Counted from the first letter of the stretch, positions 8,268-16,732 are shown. The stretch is DNA of 64,000 nucleotides from Pseudodesulfovibrio hydrargyri (GCF_001874525.1 NZ_LKAQ01000004.1:2694730-2758729), one strand, 5' to 3'. The notes: generated by a model from the sequence alone, not told the origin. Made by a program: numbers and translations.

Positions 8268-9107
8268 CTATTCGGCAGTTTCGGGCATTTCCTTTAGGAT
8301 GGCGCGCAGAAGTTTGACCATGGAAGTGGAGGATTTCTCGGCCTGGGCGATGACCTGGTCCAGGGAGGCCTCCTGCATGCAGTCGGGCAGGTTCTTGTTG
8401 GTCAGGCAGGACAGGCCGAGGATGCGGATGCCCATGTGGTGGGCGGCGATGGCCTCCATGCAGGTGGACATGCCGATGGCGTCAGCGCCCATGGCCCGGT
8501 ACATGCGGGTCTCGGCCGGGGTCTCCATGTTCGGGCCCTGAATCTGCATGAACACGCCGCGTTCCAGGCGGATGCCCAGTTCCAGGGCCTTTTGGATCGC
8601 CAGCTTGCGCAGGGCCGGGTCGTAGACCGTGCACATGTCCGGGAAGCGGTCGCCCCAGGCGTCGATGTTCTCGCCGCGCAGGGGGGTCAGCCCGGTCAGG
8701 TTGATGTGGTCCTCTATGAGCATGGGGCAGCCCACCTCGAAGGATGGATTGAGCGCGCCCACCGCGTTGGTCAGGACCAATGTTTTGATGCCCAGTTCGC
8801 CGAGTACGCGGATGTTGTGGGTGGCCTCCTGCGGGGTGAATCCCTCGTAGAGGTGAAAGCGGCCGTCCAGGGCCAGGACCGGGACGCCCTCTATGGTCCC
8901 GGAAATGAGGCGGCCCGCGTGGCTCTTGACCGAGGAGACCGGGAACTGGTCGATGTCGGCGTAAGGGATGACGACCGGGTTCTCGATGGCCGCGGTCAGC
9001 GGGCCCAGGCCCGTACCCGTTATAAATGCCACGGTACCGGCTTGAATTTTGTCTAGCTTTTCATGTATGTATGCGGCAGAATGTCGTATCTTCCTATGGT
9101 ATTCCAT
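8268..9107 (-). CDS. Purine-nucleoside phosphorylase (trimeric PNP/MTAP family)
   Basis: Cytoplasmic enzyme that splits purine (deoxy)nucleosides with phosphate into base and (deoxy)ribose 1-phosphate for salvage. Start chosen at 9107 because AAGGAG lies five bases upstream; a longer frame to 9161 lacks an RBS. The 279-residue product has the phosphate-binding GTGLG (31-35), GRFHLYEG (82-89), GPNMETPAE (191-199) with E195, M213, and N237 in TNKN. The Asn at the purine-binding position favours 6-oxopurines (inosine, guanosine) over methylthioadenosine. Gap to the lipoprotein gene is 57 bases. Confidence 0.92.
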   Translation of the reverse strand: MEYHRKIRHSAAYIHEKLDKIQAGTVAFITGTGLGPLTAAIENPVVIPYADIDQFPVSSVKSHAGRLISGTIEGVPVLALDGRFHLYEGFTPQEATHNIRVLGELGIKTLVLTNAVGALNPSFEVGCPMLIEDHINLTGLTPLRGENIDAWGDRFPDMCTVYDPALRKLAIQKALELGIRLERGVFMQIQGPNMETPAETRMYRAMGADAIGMSTCMEAIAAHHMGIRILGLSCLTNKNLPDCMQEASLDQVIAQAEKSSTSMVKLLRAILKEMPETAE

Positions 9108-9198
9108 GTGGACTCCTTGTGGCTTGGACGCTGCGCCGGGCAGGGGAGAGGGCTTTAGCAAACGGACCGATCAGACTCGTGAAGGATAGGCGCGCTTT

Positions 9199-9954
9199 AT
9201 GGATATCGTGACACTACTGGGTCTCGCCGTGGGATTGTCGCTCATCATCGGGGCCATTATCCTCGGTGGGGCTGTTGACGTTTTTATCAACGTTCCCGGC
9301 ATGATGATTGTTATCGGCGGCACGCTCGCCTCCATCCTGGTGGCCTTCCCGTTCGAGGAGATCATACAGTCCTTCAAGGCCGCGTTCAAGATGTTCGTCG
9401 GGCGCAAGAGCCGCACCCGCGACGTGGTCAACATCATGGTCAAGGTGGCCGAGATCAGCCGCCGCGAGGGGCTCATCGCGCTGGAGAACGTCCAGACCGA
9501 GAACATGGTCCTCAAGAAATCCTGCCAGCTCATCGCGGACAATGCGGACCCCTCGCTCATCCGTTCCACCCTGTCCATCGAGATCAACTCCATGCGCCGC
9601 CGCCACCAGGTGGCCCAGGACGTGTTCAAGCGGCTGGCCTCCCTGGCTCCGGCCTTCGGAATGATGGGCACGCTCATCGGTCTGGTCCAGATGCTCTCCC
9701 AGCTGGATGATCCCAAGTCCATCGGTCCGGCCATGGCCGTGGCCATCCTGACGACCTTCTACGGCTCGGCCATGTCCACGCTCTTCTTCATCCCCATCGC
9801 GGCCAAGCTCAAGGCCCGCACCTTGCAGGAGCAGTTGCACCTGGAAGTCATTTTCGAGGGGGCCAAGTCCATCCTCGAAAACAACAACCCCCGGTTGGTC
9901 TATGAGAAGCTTTCGTCCTTCCTGGCCCCGGTTGAGAGGGAGACCCAGCGATGA
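9199..9954 (+). CDS. motA: Flagellar motor stator protein MotA/PomA
   Basis: Inner-membrane stator subunit, 251 residues, which with MotB forms the ion channel that drives the flagellar rotor. Four membrane segments are visible (two N-terminal, two near 150-210). The conserved prolines are in LAPAFGMMGTLIGLV and SIGPAMAVAILTTFYGS. The cytoplasmic loop carries the charged FKMFVGRKSRTRDVV region. The gene runs into motB with a four-base overlap (ATGA). Whether the coupling ion is H+ or Na+ cannot be settled from this sequence. Confidence 0.93.
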   Translation: MDIVTLLGLAVGLSLIIGAIILGGAVDVFINVPGMMIVIGGTLASILVAFPFEEIIQSFKAAFKMFVGRKSRTRDVVNIMVKVAEISRREGLIALENVQTENMVLKKSCQLIADNADPSLIRSTLSIEINSMRRRHQVAQDVFKRLASLAPAFGMMGTLIGLVQMLSQLDDPKSIGPAMAVAILTTFYGSAMSTLFFIPIAAKLKARTLQEQLHLEVIFEGAKSILENNNPRLVYEKLSSFLAPVERETQR

Positions 9955-10697
9955 GCAGCGAATATGACGACGACCTTTTGCTCGACTTTGGCGAGGACGA
10001 GGGAGATGACAACGAGTGGTTGACCACCTTCGCCGACCTGTCCATGCTGCTTCTGGTCTTTTTCATCCTGCTCTATTCCATGTCGACCATCGACACGCAG
10101 AAGTTCTCGGATACCTTCACCTCGGTGACCCAGGCCCTGCAGGGCAAGATGGACAAGATCTCCACCAGCCGGATCACCCGCGAAGAGGCCGGGGTGCTCA
10201 TCGACCAGGCCATGATGCGCCGCCAGATCATCGAGTCCCAGCGCAAGGTTTTTGCCGAGGTCAAGACCCTGCAGACCAAGAAGGGCGTGGAAGGGCTGGT
10301 CAGCGCCAATTTCGAGGACGGGATCATCACCCTGCGGGTGCCCGGCGACGTCATGTTCCAGTCCGGCCAGGTGGGGCTCACGCCCAAGGGCGTGCAGCTG
10401 GTCAACGACCTCAAGGATTTTTTCATCAAGCACAAGGACCAGAACATCAAGATCGTCGGCTACACCGACAACGTCCGGCCGAGCGGCAACTCGCGATTCA
10501 AGGACAACTGGGAGATTTCGGCCATGCGCGCGGTCAACGTGCTGCGCGAGCTGCTCAAGATGGGCCTGGAATCAACCCGGCTGACGGCCACGGGGCTGGC
10601 CTACCTCAACCCGCTGTACCCGAACACCTCTGATGAGTACCGGGCAAAGAACCGGCGGGTGGAGTTCATTCTGGAAAAGCGGGTCTCCGGCAAATAG
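9951..10697 (+). CDS. motB: Flagellar motor protein MotB, OmpA-type
   Basis: Stator partner of MotA, 248 residues. The single membrane helix contains the ion-binding aspartate in TFADLSMLLLVFF (D29). The C-terminal OmpA-like peptidoglycan-binding domain is clear: IVGYTDNVRPSG, then NWEISAMRAVNVLREL and ATGLAYLNPLYPN, ending RRVEFIL. It anchors the stator to the cell wall. Its ATG overlaps the motA stop. A PilZ gene follows after 36 bases. Confidence 0.93.
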   Translation: MSSEYDDDLLLDFGEDEGDDNEWLTTFADLSMLLLVFFILLYSMSTIDTQKFSDTFTSVTQALQGKMDKISTSRITREEAGVLIDQAMMRRQIIESQRKVFAEVKTLQTKKGVEGLVSANFEDGIITLRVPGDVMFQSGQVGLTPKGVQLVNDLKDFFIKHKDQNIKIVGYTDNVRPSGNSRFKDNWEISAMRAVNVLRELLKMGLESTRLTATGLAYLNPLYPNTSDEYRAKNRRVEFILEKRVSGK

Positions 10698-10733
10698 CCT
10701 CCGGGCGGACACAAGGGACCCTTTGGGGGAGTT

Positions 10734-11114
10734 ATGGATTTCAACATACAGTTGCCCGACGACGAGGAACGCCTGCGCAAGGCCTTCCGCACCAAGGTTC
10801 CGGGGTTGACCGCGCGGTTCCCCGGATTGAACCTCGTCCTGGACGTGGCCGACCTGAGCGCCACCGGTTTGGCGGTTCTCGACAAGAGCGGCCGGTTCAT
10901 TGAAAAGGAGACCCACGAGGTGGAGCTGCTGATCAAGGACAGGCTGTTTCTCGGCGGGGCCACGGCCATGTGCATGCGCGTGCACGACAACGGCGTCGTG
11001 GGCCTGAATTTCGTGGACCTGGACCGGCAACGGCAGATCAAGCTCGACAAGCTGGTTCTCGAGGTGCAGAAGAGACTCATCGCCCTGCGCAAGAAAAAGC
11101 GCGAGCAAGGCTGA
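10734..11114 (+). CDS. PilZ-domain protein, candidate c-di-GMP effector
   Basis: A 126-residue single PilZ domain. The c-di-GMP signature is partly visible: a basic N-terminal stretch (RLRKAFRTKVPGL), then DLSATGLAV, matching the D/NxSxxG motif. The domain closes with GVVGLNFVDLD, and a basic C-terminal helix follows (KRLIALRKKKREQG). Because it sits directly behind motAB, a role in adjusting motor output with c-di-GMP level is plausible, as for YcgR-type proteins, but this is inference. The next gene starts two bases after its stop. Confidence 0.75.
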   Translation: MDFNIQLPDDEERLRKAFRTKVPGLTARFPGLNLVLDVADLSATGLAVLDKSGRFIEKETHEVELLIKDRLFLGGATAMCMRVHDNGVVGLNFVDLDRQRQIKLDKLVLEVQKRLIALRKKKREQG

Positions 11115-11116
11115 CA

Positions 11117-12544
11117 GTGCAAACCGGAAACATCGACCGCCACAAGGTCCTCATAGCCAACCGAGGCGAGATCGCCATGCGGGTCATGGCCGCGTGCCGC
11201 CGCCTGGGGCTCGACTTCGTCTGCGTGTGCACGGCCGCGGACCGGGAGTCCGGGCACGTCCGGCTGGCCCGCGAGCTGGCCGGGGACGGCGCGGTCCACA
11301 CCATTTCCTCCTACCTGGACGCCAACGAGATATTCTCCGTGGCCGACGCAAGCCAGGCCACGGCCGTGCATCCCGGCTACGGCTTTTTTGCCGAGGACTT
11401 CCGCTTTGCAAGGCGTGTGGTCCGGCGGGATCGGCCCATGGAGTTCATCGGTCCGAGTTGGTGGGTCATCCGCGACCTGGGCGACAAGATCAACACCAAG
11501 CGCATCGCCCGCTCACTGAACGTGCCCACCGTGCCCGGCTCGGACCGGCCCGTGTACAGCGAGATCGAGGCCGACGAAATCGCCTCCTCCCTGTTCGAGT
11601 TCCAGGCCAGCCAGGGCATCGTGGACGGGGTGATCATGGTCAAGGCCTCGGCGGGCGGCGGAGGCATGGGCATCGAGGAGGTCGGGGACTTCAACGAGTT
11701 CCGCTCCGTGTTCCGGCGCATCCGCAACTACGCCAAGCGGAATTTCGGGGACGAGGGCGTGCTCATCGAGCAGCGCATCTTCGACTTCAACCACCTGGAG
11801 GTCCAGGTGGTCTCCGGGCGGGGCGGCGGCCAGCACGTCCATTTCGGCACGCGCAACTGCTCGGTCCAGTCCACGGGCAAGCAGAAGCGCATCGAGGTCG
11901 CGCCGGGCTTCGCGCCGGGCGTGGTCTCCTACACCTTCGACGCCGCCCGGGTGTTGTCCGAGATCACCGAGCACTCTCTGGCCATGGCCCGCGAGACACA
12001 TTACGACAACGTGGGCACCTGGGAGTGGATCATCACCCCGCGCGGCGAGCCCTTCCTGATGGAGGTCAACACCCGCATCCAGGTGGAGAACGGCGTGTCC
12101 GCGGTCATCTCCCGGGTGGGCGGCCGGCCGGTGGACATCATCACCGAGCAGATCCGCCTGGCCTTGGGCGAACCGCTGCGCTACACCCAGGAGGACATCA
12201 CCTTCGAGGGCGTGGGCATCGAGTACCGGCTGGTGGCCGAGAACACGGACAACCGGTTCACGCCCTGCGCCGGGACCGTCACCCGCCTGAACTGGCCTGA
12301 GCGCGAGTGGCTCCACGTCCATACCCACGTGCCCACGGACGGCCCGTACGAAATCCCCATGGAATACGACCCGAACCTGGCTCTGGCCATCGTCTGGGGA
12401 AGTGATCTGGCCGAGGCCAAGACGCGCGGCCTGGAGTTTTTGGAGGGGCTGACCCTGGAAGGGAAGTGTGGCGGCGCCGCCAATGAATTCTACAGCAACG
12501 TCGAGTACCTGAAGGCCAAGACCGGCAGGCTCCTGGAGTTCTGA
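11117..12544 (+). CDS. Biotin carboxylase-like subunit of acyl-CoA carboxylase
   Basis: ATP-grasp subunit expected to carboxylate biotin with ATP and bicarbonate. Start set at GTG 11117 (VQTGNIDRHKVLIANRGEIAMR); upstream frame belongs to the PilZ gene. The product is 475 residues. Motifs: IANRGEIAMRV, AVHPGYGFFAED, ATP lid VKASAGGGGMGI, HLEVQVV and the catalytic loop EVNTRIQVENGVS. Differences from typical biotin carboxylases: EN where EHP is usual in the last motif, and CSVQSTGKQKR in place of the usual CSxQRRxQK. Two bases separate it from the carboxyltransferase gene. Acetyl-CoA is the likely acceptor system but propionyl-CoA or another acyl-CoA is possible. Confidence 0.8.
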   Translation: MQTGNIDRHKVLIANRGEIAMRVMAACRRLGLDFVCVCTAADRESGHVRLARELAGDGAVHTISSYLDANEIFSVADASQATAVHPGYGFFAEDFRFARRVVRRDRPMEFIGPSWWVIRDLGDKINTKRIARSLNVPTVPGSDRPVYSEIEADEIASSLFEFQASQGIVDGVIMVKASAGGGGMGIEEVGDFNEFRSVFRRIRNYAKRNFGDEGVLIEQRIFDFNHLEVQVVSGRGGGQHVHFGTRNCSVQSTGKQKRIEVAPGFAPGVVSYTFDAARVLSEITEHSLAMARETHYDNVGTWEWIITPRGEPFLMEVNTRIQVENGVSAVISRVGGRPVDIITEQIRLALGEPLRYTQEDITFEGVGIEYRLVAENTDNRFTPCAGTVTRLNWPEREWLHVHTHVPTDGPYEIPMEYDPNLALAIVWGSDLAEAKTRGLEFLEGLTLEGKCGGAANEFYSNVEYLKAKTGRLLEF

Positions 12545-12546
12545 GC

Positions 12547-14814
12547 ATGGACAGGGAACGAAGAATTCAGGGGCTCAGGGACCGCCTGACCTATATCCGC
12601 GACATCTTCGCCAACCGCGAGGACGAGTCCATCCGGCTGCTGGCCGCCAAGTTCGGCGAACTCCTGGAGCGCCACCGGCTCATGCCGGGCGGAGTCAAGC
12701 GCGAGGAGCTTTCGCGCATCGAGGACCTGTTCGACTTTTCCGAGCGCAAGCTCGACACCACCCTGACGCCCATGGACCGGGTGCGCATCGTCCGCCATCC
12801 CCAGCGTATCTGCCTTAAGGACATCCTGGAGAACGTCTACGACAACTATACCGAGATCGGCGGGCGGGGCGAATACAACATCGACCCGAGCATGCTCATC
12901 GCCCGGGCCGTGTTCTCCCGCCGGGTGGGGGACAAGGTCACCAACCAGATGGTCATGGTCATCGGCCAGGAAAAGGGCCACGGGGAGGCGTTCCGCAACG
13001 GCGGTTCGGTCAAGCCGTGGGGCAACGCCAAGGCCCTGCACTACATGAAGGTGGCCGAAACCGAGAACATCCCGGTGCACACCTTCGTGTTCACGCCCGG
13101 GGCGTATCCGGTGGAGGACTGGCCGGGCGCGGCCCAGCAGATCGCCCGCAACCTGTACGAACTGGCCGGGCTGCGCGTGCCCGTGGTGGCCGTGTTTTCC
13201 GAGGGCGGCTCGGGCGGGGCCGAGGCCATCGGCCTGGCCGACCGCCGGATCATGCTCTCCCACGGCTACTATTCGGTCATCTCGCCCGAGGGCGCGGCGG
13301 CCATCGAGGCCGGGCTGCGCAGCGGGGACCGGACCACGCCCGAACTGATCGAGAAGTGCGCCCGCCAGCTGCACATCACCGCCGAGGACAACCTGGAAAA
13401 CGGTTACGTGGACCGCGTGCTCCGGGAGCCGCCGCTGGGGGCCAGGCCGTCCCACTACGAATTTTTCCGCGAGCTCAGGCGCGAACTGATCCAGACCACC
13501 AACGAGGTGGTCAGTTCGGTCAAGTCCATGAAGCTCTACCGGGCCATGGCCGTGCGCACCACCAAGACCGACGACGCCGAGTCCATCTACATGCGCTGGA
13601 CCCTGTCCCAGTCCGCCCTGGACCGCATGGTGGAGCAGCGTCAGCGCAAGTTCCGGGCCATGAGCCGACATGCGCGTCTGGACGGCACCGGAGTGATCAC
13701 CCGGGCCGTGGCCGCCACCAAGGGGACTATCTGGGCGACTCATTCCTTTCTGCGCTACGACCTGCTCGGCCGCCAGAAGAAGCGGCTCAACGCCGTGTTC
13801 GAGGACCTCGGGGCCGAGGCGCATCTGGTCCGGCACAAGGTGCTCATGCCGCTCAAGAAGACCCTGGACAAGGTTCTGCCCGGCAACGGCAATACCCCGC
13901 CCAAGGTGGGCGAGGCCGTGGTGGACAGGCTAACCCGGCTTTCCTGCCCGGAAGACGGGGCCTGCCTGGTGGGCAGCGAGTGGGCCTGGACCAGCCCGCG
14001 CAGCCAGGAGGACCGGACCATTTCCTGCCCCAACGTGCGCACCCACCATTGCCCGGACCTGTGGGTGCCGGACCTGTTCGGCGACTTCGCCGGGGTCTGC
14101 CCGTCCTGCGGCCACCACTTCCCCATGGAGTACCGCTGGTATCTGCAAAACGTCTTCGACTACAGCGAGTCCAAGGAATTTAACCGGCAGCTGGAGTCCA
14201 TCAACCCCCTGGGCTACGAGAAGTTCGACACCAAGCTGGACAAGGCCAAGGAGCGGACCGGACTCAAGTCCGCGTGCATTACCTTCGAGACCTCCATCGA
14301 GGAGGTGGACGCCGTGGTGGCCGTGTTCTGCGCGCCGTTTCGGGGCGGCTCGGTGGGCGCGGCCGAGGGCGAGAAGTTCATCCGCGCGGCCGAACGGGCC
14401 ACGCGCAAGCGCCAGCCGTTCATCGCCTACGTGCACGGCACGGCGGGCATCCGCATCCAGGAGGGCGTCAACGGGGTCATCCAGATGCCGCGCTGCACCA
14501 TCGCGGTGCGCCGCTACATCGACGCGGGCGGCCTGTACCTGGTGCTCTACGACACCAACTCCTACGCCGGGCCCGTGGCCAGCTTCCTGGGCTGCTCGCC
14601 GTACCAGTTCGCGGTGCAGTCCTCGAACATCGGCTTCGCCGGGCCCGGGGTCATCTCCGAGACCACGGGGATAGCCGTGCCGCCCAACTACCACAAGGCG
14701 TACCACGCCCTGTCGCGCGGCCATATCCACGGCATCTGGGACCGCCGGGAGGTCAAGAAAAACCTCCACCAGTCGCTGCTGACCATGGGCGGGCGCAACC
14801 TTTACTATCGCTGA
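12547..14814 (+). CDS. Acyl-CoA carboxylase carboxyltransferase, alpha-beta fusion
   Basis: A 755-residue fusion of both carboxyltransferase halves. Residues about 100-270 resemble AccA: IGQEKGHGEAFRNGG, TFVFTPGAYPVEDW, FSEGGSGGAEAIG and YYSVISPEGAA. Residues about 490-740 resemble AccD: a zinc-ribbon-like set C494, C502, C518, C521 (VCPSCG), then FRGGSVGAAEGEKFIRA, VHGTAGIRIQEGVNG, QMPRCTIA and GFAGPGVISET. The order is alpha then beta. A linker of about 200 residues lies between. It would transfer the carboxyl from biotin to acyl-CoA, making malonyl-CoA if acetyl-CoA is used. The gene follows the biotin carboxylase by two bases and precedes the biotinyl-domain gene by 73. Confidence 0.85.
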   Translation: MDRERRIQGLRDRLTYIRDIFANREDESIRLLAAKFGELLERHRLMPGGVKREELSRIEDLFDFSERKLDTTLTPMDRVRIVRHPQRICLKDILENVYDNYTEIGGRGEYNIDPSMLIARAVFSRRVGDKVTNQMVMVIGQEKGHGEAFRNGGSVKPWGNAKALHYMKVAETENIPVHTFVFTPGAYPVEDWPGAAQQIARNLYELAGLRVPVVAVFSEGGSGGAEAIGLADRRIMLSHGYYSVISPEGAAAIEAGLRSGDRTTPELIEKCARQLHITAEDNLENGYVDRVLREPPLGARPSHYEFFRELRRELIQTTNEVVSSVKSMKLYRAMAVRTTKTDDAESIYMRWTLSQSALDRMVEQRQRKFRAMSRHARLDGTGVITRAVAATKGTIWATHSFLRYDLLGRQKKRLNAVFEDLGAEAHLVRHKVLMPLKKTLDKVLPGNGNTPPKVGEAVVDRLTRLSCPEDGACLVGSEWAWTSPRSQEDRTISCPNVRTHHCPDLWVPDLFGDFAGVCPSCGHHFPMEYRWYLQNVFDYSESKEFNRQLESINPLGYEKFDTKLDKAKERTGLKSACITFETSIEEVDAVVAVFCAPFRGGSVGAAEGEKFIRAAERATRKRQPFIAYVHGTAGIRIQEGVNGVIQMPRCTIAVRRYIDAGGLYLVLYDTNSYAGPVASFLGCSPYQFAVQSSNIGFAGPGVISETTGIAVPPNYHKAYHALSRGHIHGIWDRREVKKNLHQSLLTMGGRNLYYR

Positions 14815-14887
14815 TTTTTATGAGACACCCCCGAGCGCGTCCCGTGTTTCAAACAAACACGAATCGAAGCGTAATAGAGGATAAATA

Positions 14888-15538
14888 GTGCTGAATATCA
14901 AAGAGTTGCTCGATAAAGTCAAGGCGTCTCCGTACCGCGAGATCGTGGTCCGCGCCCCGCATACCGGCGTGGTCTCGTTTGCGGCCGTCAAGCCCGGCGA
15001 GAAGGTCCACGGCCCGCGCGGCGAGTTCCTGGAAAAGCCGGGCACCCTGCTGGCCCATCTGACCCGCGAGAAGAACGAGAAGCCCATCCCGGCCCCGGAG
15101 AAGGGCGTCATCGAGGCCGTGCACACGCAGCACGAGGGGCAGTTCGTGGAGGCGGGCGAACCGCTGGTGACCATCAAGCATTATCTGACCCGCAAGGAAG
15201 TCATCGAACTGATCCTGCAGGAGGCCCTGTACCTGTTCCGCGCCCCGGAACGGGCCAAGTACTACTTCGTTCCCGAGGTGGACCAGAAGCTCAAGGTCTC
15301 GGGCAAGCGCTCGGTCAAGGTCCAGGACGGCATGGAATTTCTGATCGTGTCCCGCATGAAGCGGGAGACCCCCCTGGCCTATTCCGGGCCCGAGGGCATC
15401 ATCTACTCCGTCTACTTCGGCCGGGGCGACAACGTGGACGAGGGAGAACCCCTCATCGGCGTCTGCCCCGAGGACCAGCTCACGGTCATCCAGGACGTGG
15501 TGGCCCGCATCCAGAGCGAGTGGGAAGAAGAGGCGTAG
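14888..15538 (+). CDS. Biotin/lipoyl attachment-like protein, probable carrier subunit of the carboxylase
   Basis: A 216-residue protein with two barrel-sandwich-like regions. Residues 20-97 (VVRAPHTGVVSF ... PIPAPEKGVIEAVHTQHEGQFVEAGEPLVTI) have the carrier fold but no lysine in the usual MKM hairpin. Residues 145-192 align better with a biotinyl domain: FLIVSRMKRETPL, then GPEGIIYSVYFGRGDNVDEGEPLIGV. This puts K158 at the attachment position with SRMKR instead of AMKM. Neighbours supply the carboxylase and carboxyltransferase and no other BCCP gene is visible, so this is the likely carrier. Actual biotinylation is unproved. Start ATA-rich leader then GTG 14888, preceded by AGAGGA. Confidence 0.65.
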   Translation: MLNIKELLDKVKASPYREIVVRAPHTGVVSFAAVKPGEKVHGPRGEFLEKPGTLLAHLTREKNEKPIPAPEKGVIEAVHTQHEGQFVEAGEPLVTIKHYLTRKEVIELILQEALYLFRAPERAKYYFVPEVDQKLKVSGKRSVKVQDGMEFLIVSRMKRETPLAYSGPEGIIYSVYFGRGDNVDEGEPLIGVCPEDQLTVIQDVVARIQSEWEEEA

Positions 15539-15558
15539 GCAAACATCGGAGGCGCGCC

Positions 15559-15900
15559 ATGGGCAGATTGCTTCAGGTTCGGGTGTCGGCGTGGACGTAC
15601 AGCGAGGACGAGGTGCGCAAGGCGTGGCCGTCCCTGTGGAAGCTGGCCTGGCAGGACAGCGGCGCGATCCCCAGGAAGGGCGTCATGGAGCTGGCTGACG
15701 CGGTTTTCGACGCGGTCCGGGCCGGGCTCATCCCCGACAATCAGGTCAAGGCCCTCAAGGCGGATGCCGAAAAGGCCGACGAGTTGCGCCAGGCCATCGA
15801 AAAGGCCCTCGGCGACTGGCGGCCCGGCGAGGCGGACAAGTTGACCTATGCCCTGGAAGACACCATGGACGCGCTGGAAGACATTGCCGCCGATTTTTGA
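15559..15900 (+). CDS. Conserved hypothetical protein of the carboxylase operon
   Basis: A 113-residue acidic soluble protein that I do not recognise. ATG 15559 has CGGAGG seven bases upstream; it starts 20 bases after the carboxylase carrier gene and has no terminator before it, so it is probably co-transcribed. The first 60 residues are mixed (MGRLLQVRVSAWTYSEDEV, WPSLWKLAWQDSG), the last 50 are helical and charged (ALKADAEKADELRQAIEKAL, then EDTMDALEDIAADF). No signal peptide, membrane segment or metal motif is seen. A role as assembly partner of the carboxylase is only a guess from position. Confidence 0.6.
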   Translation: MGRLLQVRVSAWTYSEDEVRKAWPSLWKLAWQDSGAIPRKGVMELADAVFDAVRAGLIPDNQVKALKADAEKADELRQAIEKALGDWRPGEADKLTYALEDTMDALEDIAADF

Positions 15901-15945
15901 TATTGCATTTCTATAAGACGAACCCTTGTCAGGTAAGGAGTTGAA

Positions 15946-16506
15946 ATGGCTGGCAGTTTAAATAAAGTAATCATTGTGGGCCGAGTCGGCCAGGATCCGA
16001 AGGTTTCCTACACCGGCTCCGGCCAGGCCGTGGCGAACTTCTCCGTGGCCACGGACGAAGGATACCGCGACCGGCAGACCGGCCAGAAGGTCGAGCGCAC
16101 CGAGTGGCACCGCGTGGTGGCCTGGCGTCAGCAGGCCGAGTTCGTGGGCAACTACATCGGCAAGGGCCGTCTGGTCATGGTCGAAGGCAAGCTTCAGACC
16201 CGCAAGTGGCAGGGCCAGGACGGCCAGGACCGCTACACCACGGAGATCGTGGCCGACAGCATCCAGGGACTGGACCGCGCCCCCGACGGCCAGCAGCCCG
16301 CCCAGCAGGGCGGCTACCAGCAGCAGGGGGGCGGCTATCAACAGCAGGGCGGCTACCAGCAGCAGGGGGGCGGCTACCAGCAGAACCGTCCGCAGCAGAA
16401 CCGCCAGCAACAGAACGGCTATCCGCAGAACCAGCCCCAGGAGGAAGAGGACCTCGGTCCCGCCTTTCCGTCCGAGGCCAGCGGTATGGACGACGTACCG
16501 TTCTGA
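15946..16506 (+). CDS. ssb: Single-stranded DNA-binding protein
   Basis: Tetrameric SSB that coats single-stranded DNA in replication, repair and recombination; 186 residues. The OB-fold occupies residues 1-110 (SLNKVIIVGRVGQDPKV, FSVATDEGYRD, EWHRVVAWRQQAEFV, KLQTRKWQGQDGQDRYTTEIVAD). A Gln/Gly/Tyr-rich linker follows with a perfect repeat at DNA level. The acidic C-terminal tip MDDVPF is the docking peptide for partner proteins. RBS AAGGAG precedes the ATG. A terminator follows. Confidence 0.95.
   Translation: MAGSLNKVIIVGRVGQDPKVSYTGSGQAVANFSVATDEGYRDRQTGQKVERTEWHRVVAWRQQAEFVGNYIGKGRLVMVEGKLQTRKWQGQDGQDRYTTEIVADSIQGLDRAPDGQQPAQQGGYQQQGGGYQQQGGYQQQGGGYQQNRPQQNRQQQNGYPQNQPQEEEDLGPAFPSEASGMDDVPF
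16303..16380 (+). repeat. Two tandem 39-bp units within ssb linker
   Basis: Units 16303-16341 and 16342-16380 differ only in the last codons (TATCAA versus TACCAG). Each encodes a 13-residue Gln/Gly/Tyr block. In-frame gain or loss by slippage would change linker length without destroying the protein. Confidence 0.9.
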
Positions 16507-16565
16507 TGAGCCGGTTTGCAGCCGGTTCGCGGACCCGGTCCGGGCCCGGTGAACGCAGAGATTTG

Positions 16566-16595
16566 GAGGGTGGTTTCGGCCACCCTCTTTTTTTT
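16566..16595 (+). terminator. Rho-independent terminator after ssb
   Basis: The stem GAGGGTGG / CCACCCTC has a six-base loop and is followed by eight T residues, 60 bases after the ssb stop. Confidence 0.9.
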
Positions 16596-16732
16596 GCGTC
16601 CGCCGTGCCTGATAGCCGTCCTTTGCGCATCCTCTGTTGTCGGTGGTCCCGGCTTGGGCTATGGTTCCGGCCAGCCTGCGGAAAGGCGGGCGGCCACGGG
16701 CCGTTCCTCATGAATCATGCAACGGGGTGGGT

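Noticed and set aside
9120..9135. Sigma-54-like TGGCTTGGACGCTGCG upstream of motA
   Set aside because: GG and GC spacing is right but both half-sites have several mismatches, so it is not better than chance in GC-rich DNA.
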